The notes under the pieces: model-generated
Database searches by the model: none
What the model saw: only the letters and a program-made list of their open reading frames with translations
Told to the model about the DNA's origin: nothing
Shown here: positions 24,491-27,186 of the stretch, one piece after another
How positions within the stretch are numbered: position 1 is the first letter of the stretch
Layout of the letters: each line of letters begins with the position of its first letter
Made by a program: the position numbers and the translations under genes
Source of the DNA: RUG572 sp051884915
Lineage (GTDB): Bacteria; Verrucomicrobiota; Kiritimatiellia; RFP12; UBA1067
NCBI GenBank assembly: GCA_051884915.1
Contig: JBJEWF010000019.1
Span: 1 to 27,186, forward strand
Length of the DNA: 27,186 bases
Direction of reading: 5' to 3'

Positions 24491-25015
24491 ATGACAAAGG
24501 GAAAGAAGCACATGGACGGCACGAAACGGTGCCGCATCGAATTCGGCCTTGCGGCCAGAAAATCAGAGCGGCAGATCATGAAGGGGACGGAGGACAGCCC
24601 GTCCACCGTCTTGCGCGAGACTGGAAAGCGAATCTGCGCGAACCCCAAGAAATGCCGCGGGCGCACAAACCAGGGCGTCCACCGCGCCGACTGCAGACTC
24701 ACCGGCGTCTGCGGGGACTGCCCCGCCAAGGGCGCGCCCTGCGTCCGGTGCGGCTACCGCAACAGCAACAGGTTCTGCAGGCAGGTCAAATGCAACGGCC
24801 GCAGCGACTCGCTGCGGAACGCCCGCCCCGCGCGCGACGCCATCTCCGCGCCGATCGCATTAAGCGCGTTCTTCCGCGCCGTCGCCATCAGCCCGGGAAA
24901 ATCCGACAGCAGCCGGTCGGCCTTCGACGTGTCGACGCTGATTTTGATCTCGATCACGGCTCCACCCCCTCCGGCACCGGCGGCATCTCCCATGGGCCGG
25001 GGTCCTTGCCGTTGA
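24491..25015 (+). CDS. cysteine-rich reading frame, truncated or fused at a junction
   Basis: Unrecognised. The ATG at 24491 has AAGGA 9 nt upstream. The first about 101 residues are basic and cysteine-rich, with Cys at positions 14, 49, 55, 68, 74, 77, 84, 87, 96 and 101, including CGDC and CVRC pairs that could bind zinc. Codon third positions there are GC-rich, as in real genes of this window. After about residue 101 (near 24,793) the frame runs antisense through a phage-type gene and loses cysteine pattern and character. The native C-terminus has therefore probably been replaced. The gene may be dead or may encode a short zinc-binding protein. Confidence 0.4.
   Translation: MTKGKKHMDGTKRCRIEFGLAARKSERQIMKGTEDSPSTVLRETGKRICANPKKCRGRTNQGVHRADCRLTGVCGDCPAKGAPCVRCGYRNSNRFCRQVKCNGRSDSLRNARPARDAISAPIALSAFFRAVAISPGKSDSSRSAFDVSTLILISITAPPPPAPAASPMGRGPCR
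24754..24957 (-). pseudogene. 5' fragment of a phage virion-morphogenesis/tail-completion-like gene
   Basis: Reading starts at a GTG (24957) overlapping the previous stop by 4 bp (GTGA). The first about 54 residues (IEIKISVDTSKADRLLSDF, then ARKNALNAIGAEMASRAGRAFRSESLRP) resemble the N-terminus of phage head-tail joining or virion morphogenesis proteins (Mu gpG or HK97 gp10 type). Those families run to well over 100 residues with a W-x-PL segment next. Here the frame instead continues for 13 residues (LHLTC...) of antisense sequence and stops, so the gene is truncated near 24,793. Family assignment is by pattern only. Confidence 0.5.
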
Positions 25016-25145
25016 CGCAGTAGACATAGTCGAAAAGGGCATCGTGGCGGTCGCGCACGGCATCGTGCCAGGCGTCCTTCGCCCGCCAGTTCTTCACGAT
25101 TTTGTAATGGCTCTGAAACTCCTCAAAGGCTTCATCTTTGGTCAT
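24954..25145 (-). CDS. 63-aa hypothetical protein in the phage-like cluster
   Basis: No family recognised. The small acidic protein is rich in aromatic residues (FEEFQSHYKIVKNWRAKDAW, FDYVYCVNG) with a Pro-rich end (PWEMPPVPEGVEP). It is supported mainly by context: its ATG overlaps the JAB gene stop by 4 bp (25142-25145) and its own stop overlaps the next start by 4 bp (24954-24957), the packing usual in phage structural operons. Confidence 0.6.
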   Translation of the reverse strand: MTKDEAFEEFQSHYKIVKNWRAKDAWHDAVRDRHDALFDYVYCVNGKDPGPWEMPPVPEGVEP

Positions 25146-25534
25146 GACAATTCCTCCATCCTGATATATCCGCCGTTGACGAGTCTGCGAAGAAATGCGT
25201 TATACGCCTCGATGTCGACGCCCCCGTTTTTATTGGCTTTGTCGAACTCAACCATCAACCGTGCGTCCTCCGGCTCCGGCGTCTTCAGCCACGACCAGCG
25301 GCGCAGCTTCCTGCCGGAGGCGACGTACTCGGCCTTGCTGAGGGTGTTGAAGCCGAAGAGCAAGTCGGCCGGCGAGGGCGTGTTGTCGCCGCCCGGGTGC
25401 GTGTGCAGCGTGGCGACGGTCTTCCCGTCCGGCACGTCGATCCTCACGCCGCCGGCGTCGCCGCCGGCCTTGCCGCGGATGTAGGCCGCGGCCGTTTCGT
25501 TGGGATACGTCTGTATGGTGAGTCTGCCGATCAT
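25142..25534 (-). CDS. JAMM/JAB-type metallopeptidase-like protein
   Basis: The 130-aa product has the JAMM zinc signature HxHx10D exactly: HTHPGGDNTPSPAD with H44, H46, D57, and Ser54 at the position usual in the family. A preceding strand contributes a possible catalytic glutamate (E13 in PNETAAAY). JAB/MPN domains cut isopeptide or peptide bonds; stand-alone forms occur in phages and mobile elements, for example in tail assembly. The ATG at 25534 has GGAG 5 nt upstream and an extended -10 promoter 11 nt before it. It heads a run of three overlapping genes. Confidence 0.72.
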   Translation of the reverse strand: MIGRLTIQTYPNETAAAYIRGKAGGDAGGVRIDVPDGKTVATLHTHPGGDNTPSPADLLFGFNTLSKAEYVASGRKLRRWSWLKTPEPEDARLMVEFDKANKNGGVDIEAYNAFLRRLVNGGYIRMEELS

Positions 25535-25545
25535 GTCTGCTCCGC

Positions 25546-25554
25546 ATTATACCA
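25546..25554 (-). promoter_or_regulatory. extended -10 promoter of the JAB gene
   Basis: On the - strand TGGTATAAT is a perfect extended -10, ending 11 nt before the ATG, with GGAG between them. No good -35 is seen. The predicted leader is very short, about 5 nt. Confidence 0.6.
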
Positions 25555-25600
25555 GATTTTCACCGGAATCTCTTCCAGCCGCCCAGGTCGTTCACCTTGG

Positions 25601-25686
25601 GTCACAAGACAAAGTAAATGCACCCCCTTAGCGAAGATAGGGTTGCATTTAATCCGCCCATAGTTGCATGTACTTTGTCCGGTGAC
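25601..25686. repeat. 86-bp imperfect inverted-repeat element
   Basis: Terminal 22-bp arms (25601-25622 and 25665-25686) match at 19 of 22 positions: GTCAC, two mismatches, GACAAAGTA, one mismatch, ATGCA. Inside, a third copy of the ATGCA motif lies inverted (25638-25650, GGGTTGCATTT). The left arm can also pair AAATGCA with the inner TGCATTT. It fills the noncoding gap between the PRTase-domain gene and the JAB promoter and looks like a MITE or a solitary insertion-sequence end. No clear target duplication is visible. Confidence 0.6.
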
Positions 25687-25712
25687 CGTCGTTCGCCCCG
25701 CCCCTTTACAAG

Positions 25713-27186
25713 TCACCAGTCACCAATTGGATCTGCCCCTTCACCTCCCTTTTCCGCGAGGCGCATGATCGTCTCGGCGAGGTTGATGCCGTAGGCGTTC
25801 TCGATGTTGTCGGCGTCGATGCCGGTCTGGACGCGCACGGCGTCCTCGACGATCTTCGCCTGGCGCTCTTCGATGGCCGCTTTCACCCTGGCCCCGAACG
25901 CGCCCAGTCGCGCGCCCCTGCGCGCCTCCTGGCGCATCTCCGCGCCGAACGTCTCGCGGGCCGACTCCGGCAGGTGTTCGAGGATCAGGGATTCGCTCAC
26001 GCCACGGTCGAGGTCGTCGCGGATCCGCTTGGCGAACTTCTGCGCGTTCATGACCACGCGCTGCGATTCAAGCCCCATCCTGGCCGTGTCCCAGCCGGGA
26101 TGCAGCCGGCGCAGAAGATTCTGCACCGTGTTTATCTTCACGGAACGGTCGGAAATCCGGTCGGATTTCCCGAGCGCGATGCGCGCCCCGACGCCGGCGG
26201 AAATCAGCTCGTCGTCGGAAAGCGCGTTCAGCAGACTTGGATACAGGCCTTTGGCGCGCGGTGCCTCCGTCGAGAATCGCTCGAAGCCAGGCAGCAGGTC
26301 CGTGTAGCCGCTTACAGCGCGGCTCTCGACGGAATGCCGAGCTGCTCGCCCAGCCAGTTGTAGGTCTCGATCGCGTCTTGCCTGAGCGAGGCGATCTCGG
26401 AGGGTGTCAACTCGTAGTTTTCGGAGTTCGCGGGCCTGGGACTGGGTGAGTTCGGCGACGCCGTTTGCGATTCCTGCCTGTTGGAGTTCTTCATCGAGGT
26501 TGTTCCCGAATTTTTCGTACAACGCCTTTACGGCATCAGCACTGATGGCCATGGTATCAGAAAACTGGCTCGCCGTCAAGGTGGTGGCCGCGACAACTTT
26601 CCCGCCACGGGACTGGATGAACTTGCGCAACTCGTTCAACGTGCCGCCCTGCGTCACATGGTCGTCCACGAGGATGTATTCGCCGCCGCGCACGACCGGG
26701 CCGTCGAACGCCGCGCGTCTCGTCATGCGCTCCACGGCGTTCGCGCCCGTATGGTTCGCCCGCACCGTCTGCACGATACTCGGTTCGACGCGCAATCCTG
26801 CGATCTTCTCCATCATCCGCGCGTACGTCATTGGAATCTTGTTGCGTCCGGTCGCTTCCTCCGCATGCACCGGCACGACGATTGCGCGCGGGTGCGCGGC
26901 GGCCAAGGCGCGAAGCTTGTCCCATTTCGGGTTCGCCTTTCTGCCGACGCGTTCCTCGCCGAGGATGTTCCGGACGAGTTCGAGCGCGGCCTCGCGGCTA
27001 CCGGCCTTGGCCCTGGCGTGAAGGTCTCCCCATTTCTGCTTGACGCTGGCAAGCGTCGTCTGGAGAATCACCTTCGGAAAGTTCTCCGGCCACGGCTGCA
27101 CCTTGCCCTCGACGGGTATGCTCTCCATGATCTCGCGCCTGCGCATCGCCTCCTGGAGATCCCGCGAGACGGAGAAGCGGGCCTCG
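25713..27186 (-). CDS. phosphoribosyltransferase-domain protein of a mobile element (partial)
   Basis: Only the C-terminal part is in the window. The frame stays open through the right edge (RFSVSRDLQEAM...), so an internal ATG at 27146 is probably not the start. Numbered from that ATG, residues 85-195 form a ComF-like type I phosphoribosyltransferase: AIVVPVHAEEATG, IVQTVRANHTG, AAFDG, and the PRPP loop ILVDDHVTQGGT (158-169). The remaining about 280 residues are helical and charged, without a known family. RFSVS-type linkers and added PRTase domains occur in the large polyvalent proteins of phages and conjugative elements, which suggests this one is a fragment of such a protein. The stop lies in a tandem AGTCACC repeat (25711-25724). 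Confidence 0.6.
   Translation of the reverse strand, partial: EARFSVSRDLQEAMRRREIMESIPVEGKVQPWPENFPKVILQTTLASVKQKWGDLHARAKAGSREAALELVRNILGEERVGRKANPKWDKLRALAAAHPRAIVVPVHAEEATGRNKIPMTYARMMEKIAGLRVEPSIVQTVRANHTGANAVERMTRRAAFDGPVVRGGEYILVDDHVTQGGTLNELRKFIQSRGGKVVAATTLTASQFSDTMAISADAVKALYEKFGNNLDEELQQAGIANGVAELTQSQARELRKLRVDTLRDRLAQARRDRDLQLAGRAARHSVESRAVSGYTDLLPGFERFSTEAPRAKGLYPSLLNALSDDELISAGVGARIALGKSDRISDRSVKINTVQNLLRRLHPGWDTARMGLESQRVVMNAQKFAKRIRDDLDRGVSESLILEHLPESARETFGAEMRQEARRGARLGAFGARVKAAIEERQAKIVEDAVRVQTGIDADNIENAYGINLAETIMRLAEKGGEGADPIGDW

Noticed and set aside
24755..24860. Variable repeat of a diversity-generating retroelement, suggested by the NSN-rich stretch (GYRNSNRF)
   Set aside because: No template repeat, reverse transcriptase or adenine-specific variation is visible in the window.

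Overview
The window is GC-rich bacterial DNA, best explained as a chromosome of the PVC superphylum (Planctomycetota, Verrucomicrobiota, Kiritimatiellota or Lentisphaerota). This rests on three kinds of genes seen together: a DUF1549/DUF1553 protein, a DUF1501 protein and a PPC-domain protein in one operon; a secreted agarase-like glycoside hydrolase; and many secreted or anchored proteins with coiled coils or low-complexity tails. The finer taxon cannot be fixed from sequence alone. Several genes have clear sigma70-type promoters (TTGACG or similar, then TATAAT), and many starts lack a Shine-Dalgarno (SD) site.

Left part (116-5322, + strand): tgt and yajC (the usual queuosine/Sec neighbours), a membrane-anchored LysM protein with a degenerate L,D-transpeptidase-like end, serS with its own extended -10 promoter, and an unknown anchored coiled-coil protein. 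Converging on these from the right is a grpE-dnaJ-rsmE operon (8048-5331, - strand), whose GrpE has an N-terminal pentapeptide repeat. A tandem Rid-fold, chorismatase-like gene (9250-8300) follows, with a promoter that suggests a leaderless mRNA.

Middle (15430-9301, - strand): a tightly overlapping four-gene operon encodes a Tat-exported DUF1549/DUF1553 protein, a DUF1501 protein with no signal peptide, a secreted double-PPC protein ending in two CxxCH motifs, and a membrane protein with a TolA-like helix. It is divergent from a small, strongly expressed-looking CBM48 protein with a lysine-rich tail (15689-16048, + strand), which has a good promoter and a textbook terminator. Then come, all on the - strand, a secreted HExxH zinc-peptidase-like protein overlapping yihY, gdhA with a terminator that contains the yihY promoter, an orphan OppF-like ABC ATPase and a large agarase-like hydrolase.

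Right end (about 24490-27186): this is accessory DNA. Densely packed - strand genes (a phosphoribosyltransferase-domain protein running off the window, a JAMM/JAB peptidase, a 63-aa protein, and the start of a phage virion-morphogenesis-like gene) look like a prophage or conjugative-element remnant. Near 24,793 this remnant is abruptly joined, tail to tail, to a + strand cysteine-rich reading frame. An 86-bp imperfect inverted repeat with three copies of an ATGCA-containing motif sits between the PRTase and JAB genes. The most unusual material in the window is this remnant and the rearranged signal and heme features of the DUF1501 operon.
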